A DNA stretch of 6,774 bases from Hyphomicrobiaceae bacterium (GCA_025359005.1 JANYHP010000417.1:1-6774); one strand, 5' to 3'; shown: positions 1 through 6,543, counted from the first letter of the stretch. Numbers and translations: made by a program. Notes: generated by a model not told the origin, from the sequence alone.

Positions 1-703
1 ACACGCCCAGACTGATGGTGTGACCTGCCGCCTGCAGAACTTCAACGGCATCAAGGAGCAGCGGCAAACCCTTGTAGGGGATGATCCGGCCGAGAAACAA
101 CAACCGCCACGGCTCGCCTTTCCCCGGTGGCCGCCGCTCAGGGGTCGCCGCATAACTCAGATAGGGCAGGAACGATGCAGTCACGCGCGACGGCGGCAGG
201 TTATTCTTCTCGATCAGCCGGTCGGCCACCGCCTGGCTCATCGTCAACACGTGATCGGCTGCGCGTACGGCGCGATCGAGCAGGAAATTGACCATCGCCG
301 TTTTGTCGCCGAGATGGGGGTCGGCATCGTGCACGAAGGGCACATAATGCGCGCCTGCGCCATGAATGGCCGACACCATGAGCGGCGACCAGATATGCGG
401 CATCATATCGATGACGAGTTGGATGCGATCGCGGCGCAATCGTTGCGCCAACTGTCGGCGCACGACCGGAATGCGCCACGATCCAGCAAGCGCACCACCC
501 GTCGAGGCAAATGTATCGATGGCAAAAAGCCTGTCGCCGAACAGCTCGAAATCCAAAATAAGTTCATTCTGCCGCGAAACACTGATTGTAGGGCGCATGT
601 CGCCGTTGCGCAACGCCGCGCGCGCCACATCAAGCGTGAGCTTGGCGCCAGCGCCGTGGCGGCCCCAATACATGAACATCACCCTGACGGGTTCCAACGT
701 CAT
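1..703 (-). CDS. Glycosyltransferase, GT4-like (partial, C-terminus outside the window)
   Basis: Minus-strand reading from the ATG at 703 gives 234 residues without a stop and leaves the window at its left edge, so only the N-terminal domain and the beginning of the C-terminal domain are present. Visible in the sequence: an N-terminal strand and glycine-rich loop (VRVMFMYWGRHGAGAK, residues 6-21), HYVPFVHDADPHLGD (119-133) typical of GT-B glycosyltransferases, TMSQAVADRL (154-163) where the acceptor domain ends, and LLFLGRIIPYKGLPLLLDAV (201-220), the strand-loop-helix that opens the nucleotide-sugar domain of GT4 enzymes. The EX7E catalytic region should lie beyond the window. The family transfers a sugar from a nucleotide sugar to a lipid-linked, glycan or protein acceptor at the cytoplasmic membrane; donor and acceptor cannot be read here. 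The ATG at 706-708 is followed at once by a stop in its own frame, so 703 is the first usable start; no strong ribosome site is visible. It is transcribed divergently from the other glycosyltransferase. Confidence 0.88.
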   Translation of the reverse strand, partial: MTLEPVRVMFMYWGRHGAGAKLTLDVARAALRNGDMRPTISVSRQNELILDFELFGDRLFAIDTFASTGGALAGSWRIPVVRRQLAQRLRRDRIQLVIDMMPHIWSPLMVSAIHGAGAHYVPFVHDADPHLGDKTAMVNFLLDRAVRAADHVLTMSQAVADRLIEKNNLPPSRVTASFLPYLSYAATPERRPPGKGEPWRLLFLGRIIPYKGLPLLLDAVEVLQAAGHTISLGV

Positions 704-757
704 TGCATGATCACCCGGGTCTTGTCCTCAGGTCGCAAGCACTGGGCCGCCGAATTT

Positions 758-790
758 GAACACTGTCTGAACACCGTCTGCACCACGTCT
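758..790. repeat. Three 11-bp imperfect direct repeats
   Basis: Three consecutive units read GAACACTGTCT, GAACACCGTCT and GCACCACGTCT. The first two differ at one position and the third keeps the GTCT end. They lie 55-87 bp upstream of the minus-strand glycosyltransferase start. A period of 11 bp places the units on nearly the same face of the helix, as in some regulator binding arrays, but such a short run could also arise by chance. Confidence 0.35.
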
Positions 791-934
791 GTGCGTCGTC
801 CACCAACGCACTATGCTCCCGGCCGCGCCCTCGCTGGATTACGAAACACGACCGTTTGCCGCATACAAGGACAGAACTCACGCATACCACACTTCCTATC
901 ACGAACGCGACAACACCACATAGCCAGGACCTTA

Positions 935-1098
935 GTACCCACAATCACAAGTCCCTGGTACGCGCCCCACGGCCGCCCGCGGCGTCGCGCACCTCGTCCG
1001 GAGCTCGCTACGGCCGTCGGCACACTCCTGGCGGATCCCTGGCGGATCGACGCGCGGGATCGCGATCAGGCATGCCAGCGACTTTTGATTGTGGGTAC
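935..1098. mobile_element. MITE-like element with terminal inverted repeats (no transposase)
   Basis: Bases 935-958 and 1075-1098 are inverted repeats of each other with 22 of 24 positions matching; the outer part reads GTACCCACAATC on the left and GATTGTGGGTAC on the right. The two arms enclose 116 bp. If the ends are taken at CCC/GGG (938 and 1095), each side is bordered by TA, which is the target duplication made by IS630/Tc1-mariner transposases; that would make a 158-bp non-autonomous element. No transposase fragment could be recognised in the interior. It ends two bases before the two-palindrome repeat begins. The inverted repeat itself is certain; the mobile-element reading is inference, and a long regulatory stem is the alternative. 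Confidence 0.45.
1027..1048. repeat. Perfect 11-bp tandem duplication
   Basis: CCTGGCGGATC occurs twice head to tail (1027-1037 and 1038-1048) inside the interior of the inverted-repeat element. It is a simple local duplication and no function is apparent. Confidence 0.6.
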
Positions 1099-1100
1099 CA

Positions 1101-1202
1101 GTGCATTTTCCACCAAAGTGGACACCGGTTTGGTGCAGAAAATGCGACAAACAAAGCGCTAGAGCGCTTTCCTCGATCCAAACCAAGTGGAAAGCGCTCT
1201 AG
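1101..1202 (+). repeat. Two-palindrome intergenic repeat, copy 1 (RIME-like)
   Basis: Palindrome 1: GCATTTTC (1103-1110) pairs with GAAAATGC (1138-1145) and CACCAAA (1111-1117) with TTTGGTG (1129-1135), around the 11-nt loop GTGGACACCGG, with a 2-nt bulge (CA) on the right. A linker GACAAACAAAG (1146-1156) follows. Palindrome 2: CTAGAGCGCTTTCC (1159-1172) and GGAAAGCGCTCTAG (1189-1202) form a perfect 14-bp stem around a 16-nt loop. The same order, loop and linker recur in the element at 2528-2628 with different arm sequences. Size and two-palindrome build resemble the rhizobial RIME elements; membership of that exact family is not shown by this window alone. Confidence 0.8.
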
Positions 1203-1292
1203 AAACCGCTCTAGGCTCCGTTTGCAGAACGATTTGGCATTTGCTAACGCCCAACCAAGCCCTACCGCCAACAAAATGCAGGATCGGCCCCC

Positions 1293-2510
1293 TTGATCAG
1301 ACATCTCCATAAGCACGTTTGGCAGCGGCTGCCACGCGGGCTGCGGCGGCGCACACTGTTTACGGCGGCCGGCCTACTGGCGCCTGTTCCGACGCCAAGC
1401 GCCCGCGCCTCCCTGCCATTGATTGTTGCGGGTGCGCTGAGCACGTCCTCAGGTCTCGGCGTCGCCGCCCGCCTGTGCCACGATGCGTTGCGGCGTGAAG
1501 GGCTGCCGACCTACGGCATCGACCTCTCGGCCCGTTTGCAGCAACCCATCGACACACCCGAATTCACATTCGATGACGGGCGCGGGATCGCGGGCTCGGG
1601 CACGCTTATCGTCTTCGTCAATGCTCCGGTGATGGCGCTGGCCATGCTGGGCCTCGGCCGGCATGTTACGGCCGGCAAGCGCATCGTCGGCCATTGGGCC
1701 TGGGAACTTCCCAACGTCGATCCCGATTGGCGACCAGGCGTCCGATTCGTGCATGAAATCTGGGCGCCGACGACGTTCGTCGCCGACGCCATGCGTCCGA
1801 TCGCGGCCGGCAAGCCTGTGCATAGAGTGCCTTACCCGGTCGCCGACCGGCACTTCCAAGCCCACCGCACCGTGCGCGATTCCGCCGCCCCCTTCACCGT
1901 GCTGACGGTTTTCAATATGGCGTCGAGTTTTGCCCGCAAAAACCCACTCGCCGCCGTCCAGGCGTTTCAGCGCGCATTCAACAACGACCCGCGCGCGCAC
2001 ATGATTATCAAGGCGTCCCACCTCGACGTCTACCCCGCCGGCCGGGCCGCCCTCTACGCGGCCGTCGCCGGGAACACCACCATCACCATCATTGAGGAGG
2101 TCTATTCCCGGCAACAGATGGCAGACCTTTTCGCCGCGGCAGACTGCCTGCTGGCTTTGCATCGCTCGGAAGGCTTCGGGCTACCGCTCGCCGAGGCCAT
2201 GCTCAACGGTCTGCCGGTCGTTGCCACGAACTGGTCGGGCAACACCGATTTCCTCACCCCCGAACGCGGGTTGCCCGTACCTTTTTCCCTCGTCCCGTCG
2301 CACGATCCGCAAGGCACCTACCAATATGCCAACAGCCAATGGGCAGAGCCCGACATCGACGCTGCCGCCCAGTGCCTCATCCGTCTCCAGGCCGATCCGG
2401 CATTGCGCCAAGCCCTGGGCGAGGCCGCGATGGCATTCGCCAGCACCGCGTGGTCGGCGCCCACGTTCACAGATCTTGTTCGCCAGAACCTGGACCTGCC
2501 ATCGGCGTAA
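1293..2510 (+). CDS. Glycosyltransferase, GT4-like, 405 aa
   Basis: A complete GT-B glycosyltransferase. Residues 41-66 carry the first strand and the glycine-rich loop (SGLGVAARLCHDAL), and HWAWELPNVDPDW (134-146) is a block seen in many rhizobial polysaccharide glycosyltransferases. The C-terminal donor domain has FTVLTVFNMASSFARKNP (201-218) and the catalytic EX7E motif in RSEGFGLPLAEAM (E293 and E301), followed by GLPVVATNWSGNTDFL, which contacts the nucleotide sugar. No membrane segment or signal peptide is evident, so the enzyme should act at the cytoplasmic face. The start is TTG: a stop at 1245-1247 and the absence of ATG or GTG between it and 1293 leave no other conventional start, and AGGA at 1280-1283 sits 9 nt upstream. 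The arginine-rich N-terminus (QRLPRGLRRRTLF) looks like genuine family sequence. Sugar and acceptor are unknown. The gene stands alone on its strand, divergent from the other glycosyltransferase and convergent with the secretion operon, and lies between two direct copies of the two-palindrome repeat. Confidence 0.9.
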   Translation: MIRHLHKHVWQRLPRGLRRRTLFTAAGLLAPVPTPSARASLPLIVAGALSTSSGLGVAARLCHDALRREGLPTYGIDLSARLQQPIDTPEFTFDDGRGIAGSGTLIVFVNAPVMALAMLGLGRHVTAGKRIVGHWAWELPNVDPDWRPGVRFVHEIWAPTTFVADAMRPIAAGKPVHRVPYPVADRHFQAHRTVRDSAAPFTVLTVFNMASSFARKNPLAAVQAFQRAFNNDPRAHMIIKASHLDVYPAGRAALYAAVAGNTTITIIEEVYSRQQMADLFAAADCLLALHRSEGFGLPLAEAMLNGLPVVATNWSGNTDFLTPERGLPVPFSLVPSHDPQGTYQYANSQWAEPDIDAAAQCLIRLQADPALRQALGEAAMAFASTAWSAPTFTDLVRQNLDLPSA

Positions 2511-2527
2511 TCAGGGGACGCCATAGA

Positions 2528-2628
2528 GTGCTTCCGGAAAAGTGGGAACCGGTTTTCCGATAAGAAGCACGACAAAACAAAGAGCTAGGGTCGCTCCGCA
2601 CCTCCACCAATATCGGAATGACCCTAGC
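2528..2628 (+). repeat. Two-palindrome intergenic repeat, copy 2 (RIME-like)
   Basis: Palindrome 1: GTGCTTC (2528-2534) pairs with GAAGCAC (2564-2570) and CGGAAAA (2535-2541) with TTTTCCG (2553-2559), around the 11-nt loop GTGGGAACCGG, with a 4-nt bulge ATAA on the right. The linker GACAAAACAAAG (2571-2582) follows. Palindrome 2: GCTAGGGTC (2584-2592) pairs with GACCCTAGC (2620-2628), with a weaker inner stem TCCG/CGGA. The layout matches copy 1 and the orientation is the same. The right end overlaps the last five bases of the HlyD-type gene, including its stop codon. Confidence 0.8.
2571..2628 (-). terminator. Possible intrinsic terminator of the secretion operon, formed by repeat copy 2
   Basis: Read on the minus strand, the operon's stop codon lies in the ascending arm of a 9-bp GC-rich hairpin (GACCC core), and the descending arm is followed directly by the U-rich stretch TCTTTGTTTTGTC, the complement of the repeat's linker. 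Hairpin plus U-rich tract fits a Rho-independent terminator, but the loop is long (27 nt with a small inner stem) and the tract is broken by other bases. Confidence 0.4.
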
Positions 2629-4297
2629 GCTCGCGGCCCGCCGATGCACCCACTTCGCGCAACGGCGACAGGATATAGTCGATAAGGCTCCGTTCGCCGG
2701 TCTTGATCTCGACCGAGACGGCCATCCCCGGCGACAGCGGGATCTCCTTGCCATTGATGAGCATCGCTCGGCGGCTGAGCGTGATTGTTGCTGGAAACAC
2801 CAGATTCTGCCCGCGCCCTGGATTGGCGCCCTGGCTCTGCGCGCGTGCGGCGGCTGTCGGGTCGCCGATCTGGCTGGCCTCGCGTTCATCGACCGCGTCC
2901 CGCGAGACCTTGGTCACCGCCCCGTCGATCGTGCCGTACCGTGTGAAGGGAAACGCCTCAACCTTGATGACCGCACTTTGGCCCTCGTTCACAAAGCCGA
3001 TATCCTGGTTCTGGATCAGGGCTTCGATCTCGATCGGGCCATCGTTCGGCACCAAAGTCAGCAACGCCTGACCTGCGGCCACAACCTGCCCAATGGACGT
3101 CACCGCCAGCGATTGGACAGTGCCGTTGATCGGCGCTTTGAGGCGCGTCCGATCGCTCTTGGAGGTCGCCTTGATCAAATCCTGCTCGGAACGGCTGAGT
3201 TTGCGCTCAGCGTCCGAAATCTTCTGTGTCTGTTCGGTGATGAACTGGCTGGTGACCTCTTCGACTTTGCGCTCCAGTCGACTGATGGCCGCCTCCGTTT
3301 CAAGCAGTTGCCCACGCTCACCCACCAGCGCCACCACTTGTGTCTCGTATTGCTGCAGCGAGTCGATCACCAGCGCCCGCGACAGTGCGCCCTTGTTGTT
3401 GAGCGCAGTCCGCGTATCGGATCGTTCCTTGGTCAGCCCGATCAGCTTTTCGCGTGCTGCAATCGACGATTTGAGCCTGTTGCGCGCCGCATTCTGTTCA
3501 TTGACCTGCGCGGTCAGACTGGCGCGCGAGGCGTTGAGCTGATCGAGTTCAGCATGCAGCAACTGCCCTTCACGCTGGCGCGTCTGTTCATCGATATCGT
3601 CGGTGAAAGGAATAGGCTTGGGCGCATAAGTGCCGTCCTTTGCAACGGCAATCGCCACCATGCGACGCATCATTTCAGCGTGCCCCGAGCCCATTTCGCG
3701 GACCTGCGCGTCCTTGTCGGCCGACGTCTCGGTGGGGTCCAGTTCGAGCAGCACATCGCCAGCCACGACCTTGCTGCCATTCTCGATTTTAATGCCGACG
3801 ACGCGGCCTGCCTCAAGCGGCTGCACCACCTTGGAACGGCCGCTTGGATGGATGCGCCCCTGGGCGACGGCATGGATATCCAACGAACCGACCCAGGCCC
3901 CGATGAGCCCGATCATCACCGCGCTGCAAATCAACCAGATGCCCCAGATCTTGACGGGCGACGGTGGCGTCTCGAGCAGTTCGAGCGCTGCCGGCAGGAA
4001 TTCCCGGTCCACAGGATCGAGCGCGGCCCGCGGCACGATCAGCGGCGCTGCAGCGGCCTTGGGTGATGACGATCCGCCGACGATGGTCGCAGCCGGGGCC
4101 GCAGGTGTTGCTGCCGCTATCGCCGCCCCAGCCTGAGCGAGTGCCGCCGTACGTTTTCGATCCCCGCGACGACGCATCGCCCCAGGGCTTGCAATGAATG
4201 CCAGCGCAATCAACGAAAGCAGCACAATCGCCGCCACATCGCCACTTACGTCCTGCGGCCACTCGGCTGGCCAGGAAAAAAAATTCGTCATGCCCAT
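2624..4297 (-). CDS. HlyD-type membrane fusion (periplasmic adaptor) protein of a type I secretion system, 557 aa
   Basis: The adaptor links the inner-membrane ABC exporter to a TolC-type outer-membrane channel. Domains in order (residue 1 = ATG at 4297): a first hydrophobic segment (about 20-40) followed by RRRGDRKR; a low-complexity Ala/Pro-rich stretch (50-90); REFLPAALELLETPPSP (98-114), nearly the block before the single membrane helix of E. coli HlyD; a second membrane segment (117-138); the first half of the lipoyl-like domain (151-188); a long coiled coil (about 240-380); the second lipoyl half (382-416); beta-barrel and C-terminal signature LSPGMAVSVEIKTGERSLID (521-540). The end, GRER, resembles the LRER end of HlyD. 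Length is about 80 residues above HlyD's 478 because of the N-terminal extension and an extra Ala/Gln/Gly-rich insert (about 472-497). The start was chosen because its ATG shares a base with the exporter's TGA (TGATG); GTG at 4300 and ATG at 4291 are alternatives. A run of eight T falls in codons 5-8. Confidence 0.93.
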   Translation of the reverse strand: MGMTNFFSWPAEWPQDVSGDVAAIVLLSLIALAFIASPGAMRRRGDRKRTAALAQAGAAIAAATPAAPAATIVGGSSSPKAAAAPLIVPRAALDPVDREFLPAALELLETPPSPVKIWGIWLICSAVMIGLIGAWVGSLDIHAVAQGRIHPSGRSKVVQPLEAGRVVGIKIENGSKVVAGDVLLELDPTETSADKDAQVREMGSGHAEMMRRMVAIAVAKDGTYAPKPIPFTDDIDEQTRQREGQLLHAELDQLNASRASLTAQVNEQNAARNRLKSSIAAREKLIGLTKERSDTRTALNNKGALSRALVIDSLQQYETQVVALVGERGQLLETEAAISRLERKVEEVTSQFITEQTQKISDAERKLSRSEQDLIKATSKSDRTRLKAPINGTVQSLAVTSIGQVVAAGQALLTLVPNDGPIEIEALIQNQDIGFVNEGQSAVIKVEAFPFTRYGTIDGAVTKVSRDAVDEREASQIGDPTAAARAQSQGANPGRGQNLVFPATITLSRRAMLINGKEIPLSPGMAVSVEIKTGERSLIDYILSPLREVGASAGRER

Positions 4298-6531
4298 CAC
4301 ATCCGGAAGTTTTCGTTCTGCTGCCGCCAGAGCATTGCGTAGTGCCCGTTAGGCATCTGCAGCAATGACTGGTGCGTGCCGTCCTCGACGATGCGTCCAT
4401 CCTTGATGGCAATGATACGATCGCAGCCGCGCACCGCCGCCAGTCGATGCGCAATGATGATCACCGTGCGCCCGCGCGTGATACGCCGCATGTTCGACTG
4501 AACCACCCGCTCGCTTTCATAGTCGAGCGCACTCGTCGCCTCGTCGAGGATCAGCATGCGTGGACGCGTGGCCAGCGCGCGCGCAATGGCGATCCGCTGG
4601 CGTTGACCGCCCGATAGGTTGGCGCCGCGCTCCTCAATGTGCGTGTCGTAGCCGAGCGGCAATTTTGTGATGAATTCGTCCGCGCCTGCAAGGCGTGCCG
4701 CCTCGATCACTTCAAGTCGCGGCATACCGGGATTGGCGAGTGCAATATTCTCGTGGATCGTCCGGTTGAACAGCAGGTTCTCCTGCAGCACCACGCCGAT
4801 CTGACGGCGCAACCACGCCGCGTCGACCTGGCCGATATCGATGCCGTCCACCAGGATCTGCCCCCGCTCCGGCCGATAGAGCCGTTGGATGAGTTTGGTC
4901 AGCGTCGACTTGCCCGACCCCGATGGGCCGACGATGCCGATCACCTGCCCTTCCGGGATATCGAGATTGATGTTTTTCAGGATCTCGGCACCATCCGCGC
5001 GATAGCGGAAATCGACCTCCGATATCTTGATTGCGCCGCGTGCCGGCGGCAGCGACGCGTAGTTCATCTGCTGGCCTTCAGCCGGCGCGTTCAGAATATC
5101 GCCAAGTCGCTCAACCGAGATCTGGATCTGCTGGAATTCCTGCCACAGCTGTGACAACCGCAGGATCGGCATCATCGCCTGGCCCATGATCATGTTGAAG
5201 GCGACGAGCCCGCCAACCGTCAGGTCCCCCTCGATCACCGCCACCGCACCAAAATACAGCACCACTCCCGTCGTCGCCTTGGACACATACTGTATCGAGT
5301 TCTGCCCCAGCGCCGAAAGCATCGCCGCCTGGAACGACGTCTTCACGTAGGCAGCCAGCTTCTCTTCCCACTGTACCCGCAGCACCGGCTCGACTGCCGC
5401 TGCCTTGATGGTCTGGATACCAACAATCGCCTCGACCAGGAATTGCTGGCTGGCCGCGCCCCGATTGAAGCGCTCGTTGATCTTCTGCCGCAGCAACGGC
5501 CGGATCGAAAAAGCGATGATGAGATAGAGGGGGATCGACAGCAGCACGACCAGCGTCAGTTTCGCAGAATAGAGAAACAGCACGGAGATGAACACGACCG
5601 CGAACACGACGTCGATCATCGACGACAGGCCCTGCCCCGTCAGAAAGGCGCGGATCGTCTCGAGCTCGCGCACGCGGGCGACAGTCTGGCCGGCGGCTCG
5701 CTGCTCGAAGTAGGCGATCGGCAGCCGCGTCAGATGATCAAACAGCCGCGCGCCCAGCTCCACGTCGATACGGCTTGTCGTGTGATTGAGCGCATACGAT
5801 CTGAGATACTGCAACAGCACGTCGAAAACGCCGACCACCAGCAAGGCCGCCACGATCACCACCAGCGTCGACATGCTCTTGTGCAGCAGGACTTTGTCGA
5901 TCACCACCTGAAACAACAGCGGCGTGACGAGCGCGAACAACTGAATGAACAGCGAGGCGATCAGCACGTGCCCGAGCGGCTTGCGATAGCGCCAGATGGA
6001 CGGATAGAACCAGCTGAAATCGAATTGCTCTGGGTTGGTAAGCGCGCTGAGGGCGCGACGCGTGACCGCCACGATCGTCTTCGACCATTGCGCTTCGAAA
6101 TCCGCCAGCGGCACGATCGCCTGCTTGCCCAGGAGCGGATGCACGATACGCACTGTCCCGTCGGCGAGCCTGTGGGTCAGGATGGCAAACGTGCCATCGG
6201 TGAGGCCCACGATAATCGGCAGCGGGATGGTTGTCAGGCGGGCCAATTTCTCGTCGACCAGCAGCTTGCCCTTCAGCCCAATACGTTTGGCCGCGCGCAC
6301 GATATCCTCGCCGCTCGCCCGTTTGTCGAGGCCAAGCCCCAGGTCGTGCGCCACTTGCGCAGGATCGCATGCGATGCGGAAATGTGCGGCGATGACCGCC
6401 AGCGACGTCAATCCGCTATCCGACGGAGCGGTTGCTTGGACATCGTCAGTACGGCCACCAAAGCGCTGCCCCGGCACGATCCGAGTTGCGGCGGGGTTTG
6501 GTGCGACGCCTCCGGGTATGGTCCCTGTCAC
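4297..6531 (-). CDS. Type I secretion ABC exporter, RtxB/HlyB type with inactive C39-like domain, 744 aa
   Basis: An inner-membrane ABC half-transporter that, as a dimer, energises one-step export of an unfolded protein through the adaptor and a TolC-like channel. Residues 30-160 form a C39 peptidase-like domain (DSGLTSLAVIAAHF at 38-51). The three catalytic positions are replaced: Ser39 where peptidases have Cys, Phe115 for His and His131 for Asp. The membrane domain spans about 185-460 with six likely helices (e.g. 189-211, 221-241, 303-321, 323-343). The nucleotide-binding domain has Walker A GPSGSGKST (535-543), Q-loop Q583, signature LSGGQRQR (639-646), Walker B LILDEATSALD (660-670) and H-loop H695, so the ATPase looks intact. 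Length and the PEQFDFSWFYPSIWRYRKPL junction agree with HlyB/RtxB proteins. The start is GTG with GAGG 8 nt upstream; no other in-frame start lies nearby upstream. The gene is first in the operon and overlaps the adaptor by one base. The substrate is not in the window. Confidence 0.95.
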   Translation of the reverse strand: MTGTIPGGVAPNPAATRIVPGQRFGGRTDDVQATAPSDSGLTSLAVIAAHFRIACDPAQVAHDLGLGLDKRASGEDIVRAAKRIGLKGKLLVDEKLARLTTIPLPIIVGLTDGTFAILTHRLADGTVRIVHPLLGKQAIVPLADFEAQWSKTIVAVTRRALSALTNPEQFDFSWFYPSIWRYRKPLGHVLIASLFIQLFALVTPLLFQVVIDKVLLHKSMSTLVVIVAALLVVGVFDVLLQYLRSYALNHTTSRIDVELGARLFDHLTRLPIAYFEQRAAGQTVARVRELETIRAFLTGQGLSSMIDVVFAVVFISVLFLYSAKLTLVVLLSIPLYLIIAFSIRPLLRQKINERFNRGAASQQFLVEAIVGIQTIKAAAVEPVLRVQWEEKLAAYVKTSFQAAMLSALGQNSIQYVSKATTGVVLYFGAVAVIEGDLTVGGLVAFNMIMGQAMMPILRLSQLWQEFQQIQISVERLGDILNAPAEGQQMNYASLPPARGAIKISEVDFRYRADGAEILKNINLDIPEGQVIGIVGPSGSGKSTLTKLIQRLYRPERGQILVDGIDIGQVDAAWLRRQIGVVLQENLLFNRTIHENIALANPGMPRLEVIEAARLAGADEFITKLPLGYDTHIEERGANLSGGQRQRIAIARALATRPRMLILDEATSALDYESERVVQSNMRRITRGRTVIIIAHRLAAVRGCDRIIAIKDGRIVEDGTHQSLLQMPNGHYAMLWRQQNENFRM

Positions 6532-6537
6532 TGAATA

Positions 6538-6543
6538 ATCCTC
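6538..6543 (-). promoter_or_regulatory. Ribosome binding site of the ABC exporter gene
   Basis: On the minus strand GAGGAT lies with its GAGG 8 nt before the GTG at 6531. It supports GTG as the true start, since no ATG is available near this point. Confidence 0.65.

Larger units (their letters stand above)
704..1292. other. Divergent intergenic region rich in repeats, no gene supported
   Basis: This 589-bp region separates two divergently read glycosyltransferase genes. Short open frames exist on both strands but none carries a recognisable domain or a good ribosome site. What can be seen is a mosaic: three 11-bp units near 758-790, a long inverted-repeat element at 935-1098 that encloses an 11-bp tandem duplication, the two-palindrome repeat at 1101-1202, and a last half-arm (CGCTCTAG) repeated at 1207-1214. 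Roughly 704-757, 791-934 and 1215-1292 hold no structure that I can name. Promoters for both genes must be here, but no clear -35/-10 pair stands out. Confidence 0.7.

Noticed and set aside
711..944. Small minus-strand frame with a hydrophobic start, ending 8 bp before the partial glycosyltransferase
   Set aside because: It could be a small membrane protein by position, but it has no clear ribosome site, its second half is unlike a membrane protein, and its start overlaps the arm of the inverted-repeat element.
20..1162. Long plus-strand open frame of 380 codons
   Set aside because: It runs antisense through the glycosyltransferase and on across the repeat-rich intergenic region; its translation is rich in Arg/His without any domain, as expected of a GC-rich shadow frame.
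1222..1250. Possible promoter for the plus-strand glycosyltransferase (TTGCAG, 17 bp, TAACGC)
   Set aside because: Only a weak match in both boxes; not better than chance in this region.
704..1292. CRISPR array or tRNA in the repeat-rich intergenic region
   Set aside because: The repeats are palindromes and inverted arms, not regularly spaced direct repeats, and no cloverleaf pattern was found.
1293..1295. TTG start taken as a sign of a damaged or frameshifted glycosyltransferase gene
   Set aside because: The frame is complete, keeps the N-terminal and EX7E motifs, and has a ribosome-site-like AGGA at suitable spacing; a TTG start is sufficient.
2618..4066. Plus-strand open frame of 482 codons
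   Set aside because: Antisense to the well-supported HlyD-type gene and without recognisable protein features.
5443..6534. Plus-strand open frame of 363 codons
   Set aside because: Antisense to the ABC exporter; its Gln/Arg/His/Asp-rich translation is a mirror of hydrophobic transporter codons.
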